From Trogon surrucura (taxonomy: Eukaryota; Chordata; Aves; Trogoniformes; Trogonidae): a stretch of DNA of 64,000 nt. Below are positions 11,401-21,620 of the stretch, one piece after another. The notes under the pieces are model-generated. The model saw nothing but the letters and a program-made list of their open reading frames with translations. It was not told the origin of the DNA and did not search any database. Location of the stretch: NCBI GenBank assembly GCA_020746105.1, contig CM036618.1, positions 96,962,122 to 97,026,121 of the forward strand. Direction: 5' to 3'. The position numbers were made by a program, and so were the translations under genes. Position 1 is the stretch's first letter; each line of letters begins with the position of its first letter.

Positions 11401-12124
11401 GTGCGTAGCCCGGCGGGCGGCGGGACTTCGCCGGCAGCCGGGGCGGGCGGTGCTGCGGCCTGCACGGGGGGCGGCGGGCCCTGCTGGGCGGGGAGCGCGG
11501 GGGGGCAGCTGTCAGGGCCTGCGGCGCCGCGCCGGGCCGGCTGCAGGCCGGGGGGTTCTTCAGGGGGGTGGGATTAAAAGAGAGAAGCCGACCCCGACGA
11601 TGGGCTCCTTGGCCGGCGCCGGCACTCGGCGCCGTTCGCCCCGCGGGAGCGGTCCGGCGTTTCACCTGCCGGGGGAGCGAGCGGTGCGACGGCCGCTGCC
11701 TCTTTAAAGCTGTGCATCGCTCCGGGCGTGCGGGCTGGATGGAGCTGCTCGTGAGATGCAGCCCCGCTGGTGCCGTGAGAGTCCTTGGTCCTGTAGCTCT
11801 GGGCAGGGTCTGCGTGAAGCTGGCACGGTCGGTCGTCTGGAGGCTCTGCGAAGACCTGAGTGCGGCTAAAGAGCGCGCATCTGCTGCGTGAAAATGATGT
11901 CGTCCTCTGAAAATTACTGCCTGTTTCCTTGAGATAGGGACCCTCGCAGAAATCCTTCATGGGAGCTTTCTGGTTTTCTGCTTGCAAAGTGCTTGAAATG
12001 AAGCAAGTTCTTCTATTCTAGAACATAGTGGGGTTATTTCTGAGCACTCTGTAAACCTGAAAGCCAATTGAATATTTCATCTTGGTTTTTTTTTGTTGTT
12101 GTGGGGAACGTTTTCTTTTTGTAG
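11401..12124 (+). other. MCFD2: MCFD2 intron 1 (5' UTR intron)
   Basis: The first 300 bases still belong to the CpG island; the remainder turns AT-rich towards a T-rich acceptor tract. Reading frames here are GC by-products with no family match. Depends on the inferred donor at 11,401. Confidence 0.5.
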
Positions 12125-12133
12125 GAGATCACA

Positions 12134-12273
12134 ATGGCCCACTGGATTTTTAGAATACGTTTGCTGTTCTGCCTTCTGGCTGCATTCTTCATCTCTGCAC
12201 TAGCTGAGGAAAACGTAGGAGAGAGTCAACATCCAAATATTCGCCTTGATAAGAACTTGGTACAAGATAAAGA
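12134..12273 (+). CDS. MCFD2: MCFD2 coding exon 1 (gene exon 2)
   Basis: The acceptor TTTTTGTAG ends at 12,124 and the ATG is at 12,134 with A at -3 and G at +4. The exon encodes the signal peptide and the variable linker up to NLVQDK, then two bases of a split codon. The donor is GA|GTATGT at 12,274. Confidence 0.95.
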
Positions 12274-14374
12274 GTATGTGTTCTATGTTCTAAAAATGTA
12301 AACTTTACTTCTTAATGAATTGCTTATCTCTTTTGTTACGTGAGTTGGACTTAAGCCTAGGGCACCCTCTTTTCTCAGGATATTGTATGACTGGCTGGAG
12401 TCAGATATGAGACATGCTTGCATGGTAAGTTTGTGGAGATATCAGACCTAGAAAGGTTTTTCTGTAGGCTTTAGCCCTACACATATTATAAAAGCTTTCT
12501 TACAGGAATTCTGCTTAGCTGGATCAACATACTTTAGACAAAGTCATGTTCTGAACTGATTGAGAGGCCATTTTTTTTCTCATTTGCTTCTTCATACACA
12601 CAAAACAGTGGTAGCAATTAAGACTCCCTAAAATACTTCATGTTTGACTGGGAAAGATCTTCCTCCACTTCCTGTGCTTTGGAAGACAGCCAAAAGGAGA
12701 TTTGGAGCAATGCTTCAGTTGTTTTGATAGCCTGACAACTAGGCCAGAAGAAACAGAAAGAGCTGAAGTATTAGAGGCCACTGCAGCACCTGTAACCAAC
12801 AGCCTTTTTGTCCCCTTCATCTTAGTATAAAACTGTAGTTTTCAGTTGTCAAGGGTGCTTTTAGAGAAACAATATTTCCTGCATACTTGACTGTCTGATC
12901 AAAGACTAATTTGTATGTAAACAGAGCATTAAATATTAACTAATGGGTTGTGGTTTTTTTTTCCTAGCCACATAATGGAACATTTGGAAGGTGTTATTGA
13001 GAAACCAGAATCTGAGATGTCCCCACAAGAGTTACAGCTTCATTACTTCAAAATGCATGATTATGATGGCAATAATCTGTTAGATGGGTTAGAGCTTGCT
13101 ACTGCAATATCACATGTCCACAAAGAGGTAGGTGGCATTTGGTGACAGTATGTGTGTTTGGAAACAGTTTTGACTCTCTAAAAGCAACTTACAGTAGAAC
13201 AGAACAATTACAAGAAATCGTCGGGGCTGTTGCAGTTTTGTCTGCAAATGAGATGATTTTTCCCCCAGACGGTTTTGGTTTGATTTATAAATGTGCTAGC
13301 TTTATCACAGCTTTTTCATATCACATGCACTTTTCCAAAAGTCTCCATTGGGGTTTAAACTTTAGAGTGAGGAAGGACTGTAGAGTGAAAATTATTTGAC
13401 AGAGGGGATATATTAGCAGGCAGGGATGGGGAGAAAAGGAAATGACCCAAAATGGGGTAGTGCTTATGAGGGTTTATAGAAATAGCGTGTGATATGATGC
13501 AATTTGACATTGCTGTTTTCAACTCCAAACTGTTACTGCCATGGATACACCAACTGTAAGAGACCTCCGGTACAAAATTAGTAGTAGAAGAACTGGTCAC
13601 AGTCTGCCTTTTTCTAAACACATTCTTTTTCCAGCTGGGAACGTCTGAGGACAAAGTAGGAGGATACAGTCATTAAGAAGACAATGCTAACACACACCGT
13701 CTTATACTGATCTTTTGGCAGTTACAGCTGCCTCTGTACACCTGTGGCAAAAAATAGACAAGAACAGAATAATGACTTGCTGTTTCTTGTGCAAAGGCAT
13801 GAGAGGTGTCCCTAAGATTTTTACCGATTTTAAGCTACGGTGCGGGATGTTTTCACTATTCTGTTACTGTTAAGCTCTCCATTTTGCAAGTTCTGATACA
13901 GGAAGATGTTTCTGTACTATATATATAAACTATAGTGTCATTACTACCTCAAGATCCAAATTAAGAATACATCCGTTAACTTACTGTCCATCATTACACA
14001 TTGTGCTGTTCAACTTTTAGAATTTTTGGCTAAGAATATCAACTGGATAGAAAGTGCTTCTTCTGAAGTCCAGAGAACTTGGACTTCATAGCCTGCACCT
14101 GGTAAAAGTTACTTACATTGATAACAATGATTACATAAAACTTAGTACCAAATTAGGCACCAAACATGAATAGCTTCGTAAAACAGTAATGTGCCACTAG
14201 ACAAGCGCTTCTAAGCTGTTTGTAATGGTTTTGTTTTTCTAGGAAGGTGGTGAGCATACGCAGGCAATGAAAGAAGAGGAGCTGATTAGCCTAATAGACG
14301 ACGTCTTAAGAGATGACGATAAGAACAATGACGGATACATTGACTATGCCGAATTTGCGAAATCACTGGAGTAA
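12134..14374 (+). CDS. MCFD2: MCFD2, complete coding sequence in three exons, 143 residues
   Basis: Multiple coagulation factor deficiency protein 2. In the known pathway it is a soluble EF-hand protein of the early secretory pathway that binds the lectin LMAN1 (ERGIC-53) in a calcium-dependent way and exports factors V and VIII from the ER. Seen: exons 12,134-12,273, 12,968-13,127 and 14,243-14,374, joining in phases 2 and 0. Residues 1-24 form a signal peptide ([18 protein letters not shown]). The first EF loop is at 78-89, with D78, D80, N82 and E89. The second is at 126-137 ([12 protein letters not shown]), with D126, N128, D130 and E137. D126 and I133 correspond to human D129 and I136, sites of known deficiency mutations, and are intact. 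[20 protein letters not shown] is identical to the remembered human block. Length 143 against 146 in human, the difference lying in the variable N-terminal part and the inter-EF linker. Start chosen by Kozak context and signal peptide. Confidence 0.97.
12274..12967 (+). other. MCFD2: MCFD2 intron between coding exons 1 and 2
   Basis: A 694-base intron, GTATGT to TTCCTAG, with no repeat or extra exon seen. Confidence 0.9.
12968..13127 (+). CDS. MCFD2: MCFD2 coding exon 2, first EF-hand
   Basis: The acceptor TTTTTCCTAG ends at 12,967. The first base completes an Asp codon (GA|C), so the junction reads [11 protein letters not shown] where the human protein has Glu at the split position. It encodes EF-hand 1 and ends at HVHKE with the donor GAG|GTAGGT at 13,128. 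Confidence 0.96.
13128..14242 (+). other. MCFD2: MCFD2 intron between coding exons 2 and 3
   Basis: A 1,115-base intron, GTAGGT to TTTCTAG, AT-rich, with a short TATATATATA run near 13,919. Nothing else was recognised. Confidence 0.9.
14243..14374 (+). CDS. MCFD2: MCFD2 coding exon 3, second EF-hand and stop
   Basis: The acceptor TTTTTCTAG ends at 14,242 and the exon is in phase 0. It encodes [24 protein letters not shown] and then the second calcium loop, ending KSLE and TAA at 14,372-14,374. This exon makes most of the C-terminal EF-hand that contacts LMAN1 in the known structure. Confidence 0.96.
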   Translation, partial: EGGEHTQAMKEEELISLIDDVLRDDDKNNDGYIDYAEFAKSLE

Positions 14375-16300
14375 AGTTTTTGCAGGGGACTTGTTTCTCC
14401 TTCTAACTACGTGGAAATGTGAACCAGTGTAATGTGATTCATTACTGCCTCATATCAACCTCTGTGCTGTGAGAAGGAGAGGTGTACCAGTTCCAGCTGA
14501 ATTTATTTGGAAGTTGTATGTGTTAAGAGACTGGCTAACTTGGAGTGAGAGCCATGTTTGACTAAATGTAGCTACACATTTGAGTCTTGAAACACGGAAG
14601 AGTCAACAGTACTTACATAGGGTACAGCTGGCAAACTCTTAGCTGTGTTTGAATGTGAAATAGATCATATACAATTTAAATTCCACTTTTTCTGTCATCA
14701 GATTATATAGTACCTGTTTGCATATGTCTTCTGTTTAAATTTATACCTAGAAAATAAGAAAAGATTACTGCGTACAATGTATTTCAAGGATAAACGCCCT
14801 TACCTTCCCACTAATTGGGAAGGAAATTTGCATGTGAGTACAGATGCCTGAAACAGCAATTGCAGAGCAAAAGTATTTGAATGTTTTTTACATTTGAGGT
14901 CCACGTGATACCATACGGACTTTAACAGTCTTTGAAGAAATTGAGTATTTTTAAATATATACTTCCTAGTGTACCCTTATATTCTACATATATAAACACA
15001 CATTTTTCAATTTCTTCTCATCCTTCATAAATTTACTTTTTATATCTTAATTTACTGACTTTTTCTCTACCTTCCATGATGTTTCCTTAAAAAACGAAAA
15101 GTATTCTTATTACATTTATATGTTGTATTAATGCTGTATGGCATTTACTAGAGTAGCTTCTGCTATCTCATCTTGAAGGTCACATTAACAGTAAACTAGC
15201 TTAATATAAAATGTTCAATTTGTTTTTCACAGTATTAGCCAGCAGGATAATCTAAGTGAGCAAGTAATGCTGCCTCGTTAAGGTTTAAGTTCATACTCCT
15301 TGACACTTAAATTATGGTGTTACTTTTGAGAGGTATTTCATAACCAACTGTTTCAAGGCACTTCAGTGTTTGCAAATTAACATGGTTCTAGGAGTGTTTT
15401 CATTGTCTTGACTCAATACTTGATAAGCAGTTTAAGGATATCAGAGAGGTGATGTATTGCTGTGTAATTGATATTTGCTGACTCTAAAGCATAACAGAAG
15501 TCTTAAATTACATTCAATCATTATCCACTAATAGAGAACTTAAATGTTAGCATATTTCTGTATAAAGAGCTATTTTCTGTACAAAATTATTCTTATACAA
15601 GAGAAACACATTTGTAAAAGAAATTATTTCCTCTGTTTAAATGTTTGTGCAATGAATCCCAAGTGTTTGACTTTTTTCTTGTACTAATTATTTATTTTGA
15701 TACCTTGTGGACAGGGTTGTGCTGGTTGTACAAGCAATGAAAATATGTTGGAGTTCATGTACTCTGTAGCTAGACACACAGGGCTGGAAGTCCTAGTGAG
15801 AAATGTACCTAATTTTCTGATGTATTTTTAAGCCCGTCTCTGTTAGAAGCGGTCATCTTAAAAGAAAGTTCTTCTTTCAGTCAAAGCATTTTTTAACTAT
15901 CTCTCTTGAGGGTAATTAATGTAGAGTGAATATTGAGTTGGAAGAAAGTATAGAAGATGCTTGCAGACAGGAGGGGAAAGGAGGTTAAGCTGCTCAGCTT
16001 TGAGCATGTAAAGCAGGTTGCCTGTAGACCTGCCAACTCTTACATGCGTATTGCTTAAGCTTCTGAGTTTCGGATTTATTTGGGTTGAAGGAGCAAGACC
16101 AAGGAACTGACTTTCATGCGCTGCTCTTAAAAATGATGGTTTTCTTACCAAGTGCAGTCTATAAGCTTAGTCCAGCAACCACTTGCAGCATACGCTTACA
16201 TACACGTTTATTAATTGCTATTGTATGTGGCAAAAGATGTGCACCATCAAAGTTTTATATCGGAAGTTAATTATGATAAATGCAGGTAAGGTGAACCTTA
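14375..16300 (+). other. MCFD2: probable MCFD2 3' untranslated region
   Basis: AT-rich sequence with many T-rich and TATTT-containing stretches and no coding signal, directly after the stop. Mammalian MCFD2 has a long 3' UTR, so similar length is plausible. Reading by eye I saw no AATAAA or ATTAAA up to about 16,300, so the cleavage site cannot be placed. Variant hexamers such as TATAAA occur (for example near 15,204 and 15,562). Confidence 0.5.
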
Positions 16301-16928
16301 TTTAGCAACTATTTTAAACTTGCTTTTAAGGGTTCAGAAGTAGGTATAAATAGAAAAGTTATTTATCAAAAATGGAAGACAAAAGTGGCACCTTTGACTT
16401 CATAATGCATGAAGAAAGATCCAAACAAAATTTCTGCTTCCCTAGAAAGAATAGTTCAAGAAATGCCACCCAAGCTGGAACCTGCATCATCATGTCTTTA
16501 CTCAGCCTTCTAAAACAAAATTTAATTAAGTACACTTAAATGGTTTAACAGCTGTCTAGGCACCTTTCTCAATTATTAAGTGGAAAACTGCAAAATTGCT
16601 GATAGCGAGGGTGTGTCAGACTTTCTTTTTTTTTTTTTAAATATAACTTGTGTGCTGGTTGTACCCTAAATAGATACAGTACCCTAACTATGCTGGTACA
16701 GGTCATATATACGTGTAGTATTTTCTATTTCATATAGATAATATAGAAAATGCAGCCTTTCCAAGACAAGTACTCATCAGCTATAAAGCTGGTTTAGTGT
16801 TTGTGGAACAGGACTATCTTCATTTCACAGATAAGGTAAAAAAGCAGAAGAGTTGTATGATTTACTGAAGGTCAACCACATCCCTGGCAGAAACAGAAAA
16901 CCGGGAGAATGCTGTAGCGTGGGATCTT
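16301..16928. other. AT-rich sequence after MCFD2, nothing recognised
   Basis: May still be MCFD2 3' UTR. Contains a T12 run near 16,627 and no repeat family I recognise. Confidence 0.5.
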
Positions 16929-17195
16929 CATAAAATCAGAGTGGATTGGGTCAGAAGGGACTTTAAAGACCATCTAGTTCCAATCCTCTGCCATGGCAGG
17001 GACACCTCCCACTAGACCAGGTTTGCCCAAAGGCCCATCCAGCCTGGCCTTGAGCACTTCGCGGTAGAAGGCTTCCACAGCTTCTCTGGGCAACCTGTGC
17101 CAGTGCCTCAACACCCTCACAGTGAAGAATTTCTTGCTAATATCTGATCTAAATGTAGGAAGGTTCCCCTTTTCCTAGTCTATGATCTCAGGGGA
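16929..17195 (-). mobile_element. CR1 LINE 3'-end fragment
   Basis: The plus strand shows the reverse complement of a CR1 3' end: CATAAAATCAGAGTGGATTG, then GGTCAGAAGGGACTTTAAAG, CATCTAGTTCCAATCC, TGCCATGGCAGGGACACCTC and CACTAGACCAGG. It goes on with CAGCCTGGCCTTGAGCAC and CTGTGCCAGTGCCTCAACAC. This is an avian CR1 of the subfamily whose tail ends in this GGACACCTCCCAC block. About 265 bases, no coding part. Confidence 0.9.
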
Positions 17196-18649
17196 TGGGG
17201 ATTAGTTTTACACATTAGAGGAGAACGGATCTGGCCTTGCATTACTGTACACTGTGCACCCAGTTTAAAGCATCTAGGTTATCTGCCTTTACTTCATAAA
17301 ATATTGCATAATTTAGCAGAAAACCAAAATACTTAAATTTGTTCTTGAAGCACTTGTAAACTGAGTGCGTTTTTTTTATTAGTCAGTCTACGACATAGTC
17401 TGTATATGAAAGAGAAAAATGTTAACTGCTTGTCCAGTGCCTGTCAGAGTGCTGTTAATGGCAAGAATGGCTGTCTACAACCTCTCAGCAACAGTTTTGG
17501 CTGCATATTTATATAGAATTTACTGTCTTTTTAAAATTGTTATTATTATTAATCACCTATGGCCACAATATGTCTTAGATTCACTCAGGAATGGTTAGAG
17601 ACTTACAAATCCTGATTTTGTCTGAAGTACAATTCACAAGCAATTTCAGAAACAATGTAATAATCGACACAGCCACTAGATAGCGTATTGACACTGCGTA
17701 TTCGTTCCCTGCGATCTGTAACCTGGAGTAATTCAACAACCTGGATTTCCCTAAACCATCACCACTTTGCCATTATGATGCCCACGTTTTTGTTAGTTTA
17801 CACATATTGTAAAAATTGACCACAACTGGGACTGATAACTGGTAATCAACGTTCATTGTTTAGGTAGTCCAAATCGACTTGAAGTGATAGCAAAGAAACT
17901 TGTAATATTATCAGTAAGAATAATTGTGTAACAGGAAAGCTTTCCAATATAAGTACAAAGCCTGGCCTGTCTTCTTGACCATCTCTAGCTGACCTATGAG
18001 AGGGTCCATGAGGTATCTACAGTGATCTCAACCAACTTTAAAGAACATTAGAGGGTTTTAGTAGGACCTGAAGCGTTACTGGGTTTGCATTAGATGTCAG
18101 TAAGAGCTTCTGTCACTGTTCTTAGGAGGCATAGGTCCAGTGTGGGCTAATCAGCCAGTTTTGCTGAAGGTGAAACATTTCTTGCTTTTTTTCTTACTCT
18201 CCTCCATTACAGTCTCACTGACTGCCCATTGCACCACAAAACAGCTGCATAATATTCTCAATTTTTAGTACACAAATTAGGGCTGGGATCATTGCATGCC
18301 TTAGTCTGGATTATTTATTATTACAGGGAATTTGTTCTCAACTTTTCATCAACACAGATCCTCTGTCTATGTTGAATGACATCCAGTATAAAGGCAATTA
18401 TTAATGTCTTACAGAAGGTTTCTCTGAAGTTATATTTTTCTTCCCATTCTTCACACTAAATTCTGAGCAGCAGCCTAGATCTTAAGGGCTAGTACATACT
18501 GTGACTGTCACTACCTTCCTCGTCTGAGCAGCAGCTTTACACGCAGGTAGAGGGCAGTGTAACATATGACTCAAAGTCTACTGCCAGATGTCATTTCAGG
18601 AGAAATCAGTACTGCAATGAACACAGTGTCAACTTCTGCCACTTCATCC
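17196..18649. other. unique intergenic sequence
   Basis: AT-rich, with short ATT runs near 17,540. No gene, RNA or repeat family was recognised. Confidence 0.6.
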
Positions 18650-20252
18650 AACGGAGTGACTGACAGCATTAGATTTCAAGAAGGCACATGTCAATAAACT
18701 CAGAGAATGGCTAAGGAAGATCTCATAAGAGGCAAATCGAAGGGAAAAATAAGATATGGAGAGCTGCCAGTTCCTTCAAGAAATGCTAATAAGAAACCAA
18801 GTGCAACCTATGCCATTTTAGAAGAGTAAGGAAATTCAGCAGAAGTCAGCTAATTCGCAGCCTTTTAGCTGACTGCAAGCATGAGAGATATAGCTACGAA
18901 GTATAAACTAGGTCAGGTGGTTTTGAATCTAGCACAATACTCCATTCATGGGAAGGTTAGGGAGTTATATAGAAAAAATGCACAAGACACAGCTAGTGAA
19001 ACTTACCAAAAGTAGAAGAAATTTTATGGGCAAAGTTGTAAGAGAAAAATAAAGGGAAGTTTAGACCACTGCCCAAAGATGGAGAGGTGCTATCAGCACA
19101 GGACGTTAAGGAAGCTGAAGAATGTAATGCCCTTTTTTCTTCCTTTTTCATCAGACTTTACTAAAAAGATCAACAGCAAGCAGATAGTGCAATCATTACC
19201 AGGGAAAAGGGGTAACATTTCAGCCTAAAGTAAGCAAAACCTGCTTAGAGTCTCACCAGTTAAGTTAGGTATTTTCCAGTTGCCTGGGCCTGAACAACTT
19301 CCTTCTAGGAGTCTTAAAGGGAGGGTGAAGTAATGGCCACAGATGTCATATAGCCTGAATTTATTTATTTCATGCATTTTTTTGCAAGGCCTTTAGCAGT
19401 ACTTCCTATAATATTGTCATGAACAGGCTAGGGAACTGATCTAAATGAAACTGCTGCGGGAAGGGGCAGGAGGTCAGGTCTAGTTGGATAGTTGTAACCA
19501 CAGTGTAATTCCATCATAATCTATCAAAACACACATTTTGCAAGGAATTCTGTGGGCCTTGGTCCTATATCAAGTTTTATTTGATGATTTCATTGAAGGC
19601 ATAGAAGATGGAATATGAGCTATGATTATTAAACTTGCAGATGGAGCAAGGAAGGACTGCAGATGTTACAGATGCTAAAAGACCAGCATTTAAAATTATC
19701 TTGGTATGTTTAGAAAAGTCATCTAAATGGATGGAATAAAATAGTGCAAAATACCATGCTTACACAGAAATACTCATCAGTACGTGTATAACTGCCTAGG
19801 TACCAGTTCACAAGAGAAAAATCCGGGGACTATGGTGGAACAAGCTGAACGCAAATGGCAAAGCCCTTACACTGGGATGTCTGAAGGGTCCAAAAGCCTA
19901 TTGAAAGACCCCACTGCTAAAGATTCACCTGGAAGACCATGTCCTGTTTAGTGCACTGCACTTCATGAAAGATACAAACTAGTTGGCAAGAGGCCAGAGG
20001 AGATTGGCAAAAATGGACAGAGATCCAGAAAACACGAGGGAAGACTGAAAGAAAAGTGTTGTGTGGTTATTGTTTTTTCTGGAAGAGAAGAAGGGAGGTT
20101 AGTAGTCTTCAACTGAAAATCCATTACAAAGAATAAAGAAATAATACGTTCTTGGTGGAAAGATAAGGAAGAATAAAACATAAATAAGCATAAATCAAAT
20201 AGCTTTGGAGATTTATATTAGGCATTGGACTAAACTTCACTATCAATGATAA
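18650..20252 (+). mobile_element. ancient, heavily decayed CR1 LINE (about 1.6 kb)
   Basis: Long but diverged similarity to the CR1 second reading frame. Recognisable blocks in order: AATAAACTCAGAGAATGGCT with AAGATCTCATAAGAGG (about 18,695-18,735); a TGGGCCTGAACAACTTCCTTCTAGGAG block (about 19,285); GTGGGCCTTGGTCC (about 19,552); TTTGATGATTTCATTGAAGG with AAACTTGCAGATGG (about 19,578-19,645), which reads FDDFIEGIEDGI and KLADGA against the family's INDLDDGIES and KFADDT; then CCGGGGACTATGGTGGAACAAGCTGAA (about 19,824) and AGATTGGCAAAAATGGACAG. It follows the 5'-to-3' order of the family. Many stops and indels; no long frame survives. The divergence suggests an amniote-age or early avian insertion. 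Confidence 0.7.
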
Positions 20253-20606
20253 CATACTGTAGCTTGGGGTGACACTACCTGTAAGAAGGTTGTAGTAAAG
20301 TGGGTGTCACTTTCTTTTCCCAAGTAACAGGCAACAGGACACGATGAAATGGGCTCAGGTTGCACCAAGGGAGGCTTAGTTTGGATATTAGGAAAAAATT
20401 CTTCACCAAAAGGATTGTCAAGCATTGGAACAGGCTGCCCGGGAAAGTGACGGAGTCACCATCCTTGGTGGCATTTAAAAGATGTGTAGATGAGGTGCTC
20501 AGAGACATGGCTCAGTGGTGCACCTGGTATCTTTAGGTTAATTGTTGGACTTGATGATCTTGAAGGTCTTTTCGAACCAAAGCAATTCTATGATTCCATG
20601 GCATGA
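20253..20606 (+). mobile_element. CR1 LINE 3'-end fragment, younger, abutting the ancient copy
   Basis: Starts near GACACTACCTGTAAGAAGGT and runs through GTAACAGGCAACAGGACACG, AGGCTTAGTTTGGATATTAG and GGAACAGGCTGCCCGGGAAA. It ends with CTTGATGATCTTGAAGGTCT and AAGCAATTCTATGATTCC. It is far closer to the CR1 consensus than the copy directly before it. No open coding frame. Confidence 0.9.
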
Positions 20607-21429
20607 CTGTAACTTGGTCTTGGGACAGAAAGGCGGGGTTAATGACTTCTCCAAATCCTCTCTGGTGAAAGCCTGTCTCTCAGCGAATCTATGACTGTCA
20701 ACGTCTGTGCGGACTTATATTGGGAGGAGAAGTCCCTTATGGTGTGTTTCACAGCAAGAGTTGAGCACAGAAAGCCTGTGCTCAGCTCCAGGTCTCAGAG
20801 AAGCCTTCTTCAAGAAGACAGACCATCCTCCCCTCTCCCTGCTCTAAGCCTTTTGTCTTCTCCTTATCACGTCTGTAGACTCTTATTGAGTGAGCCATAA
20901 TCCATCTAGACGCCAGGTTTACTTCTCATCCTCTTACCATCATAACTCATTTTCCTTCTTGAAAGCCCCTGAAAACTTGTTTGTCGCTTCTGCCTTCCAG
21001 TCAAGCAGTTCTTCAGTCCCAGAAGACGACAGCAATTTGGACAGTCCTGCTGCACTCATTTCCTATGCGACATGGCAGAGCAGCCTGCAACCAGCAATGT
21101 CCTGCACAGTCCTGTCAGGGTATGCTCACTGTTAACAGCATCAAAGTGCAAAACCCTACCAAGTTTCTACTGAACATGTTCAAAATGTGATTGTCAAGAG
21201 ACAGAAGTGAATACTTGGAACCAGAATGGGAGAAAAAAAAAGTATATCCCTGATTCCAAGATAATGCTTCGCTTAGGATTCCAGCACAAAGATACCAAAT
21301 CTTCTTCACAAAAAAATAACAACAGTAAAAAAAACAACCGTTAAGAGTCTTGAAAGTGACAAAGTGAATTCCTAGCCCTGTTTTCACCAGTCAACTATTT
21401 TTGTTGATACTGAGAATATAGTGTAAGAG
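20607..21429. other. unique intergenic sequence
   Basis: Mixed composition without a recognised repeat or exon. Short reading frames of 69-90 codons show no family features. Confidence 0.6.
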
Positions 21430-21620
21430 CATCCACACAGAATCGAAACAAAGGTCCATCTAGCCCAAGACCTTGCTTCAAATAGTGGCCAAGAACAGAT
21501 GCTGATGGAATAATAAGCAGAGAAAGAGTGGCATCGTACTTCTCCCAAATACACAGACAGGCTCCAGCAATTTGTAGGTCAGGGACTTGACTTCAACAAC
21601 AAAACCGACCAAAGTCAGGA
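21430..21620. repeat. ancient interspersed-repeat remnant, family uncertain
   Basis: Contains AAAGGTCCATCTAGCCCAAG, then CTTGCTTCAAATAGTGGCCA, ACAGATGCTGATGGAA and CTCCAGCAATTTGTAGGTCA with GGGACTTGAC. I recall the same block order (GTCCATCTAGCCCAGTATCC... AACAGTGGCCA... CAGATGCT... CTCCAGCAATT... GGACTTC) from a dispersed repeat widespread in bird and reptile genomes, but I cannot name the family with certainty. Non-coding and strongly diverged. Confidence 0.45.

Larger units (their letters stand above)
10150..11710. promoter_or_regulatory. CpG island with divergent TTC7A/MCFD2 promoter
   Basis: GC content and CpG density rise sharply here against AT-rich flanks. The island spans TTC7A exon 1 and the probable MCFD2 first exon. 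Visible elements include GC boxes at 10,951-10,964, 11,176-11,187 and 11,284-11,297; short GGGCC tandem runs near 10,932-10,953 and 11,120-11,145; a CCAAT box at 11,269-11,273; and ACGT-core elements at 11,213-11,220 and 11,235-11,242. There is no evident TATA box between the two genes, which suits a housekeeping-type dispersed promoter. The long reading frames in this stretch on both strands are by-products of high GC and are not listed as genes. Confidence 0.88.

Noticed and set aside
10074-11707. Many long open frames on both strands (up to 371 codons) in the GC-rich island
   Set aside because: They overlap each other in several frames, are Pro/Arg/Gly/Ala-rich and contain the real TTC7A exon 1 only in part. 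High GC removes stop codons, so the frames carry no evidence of coding.
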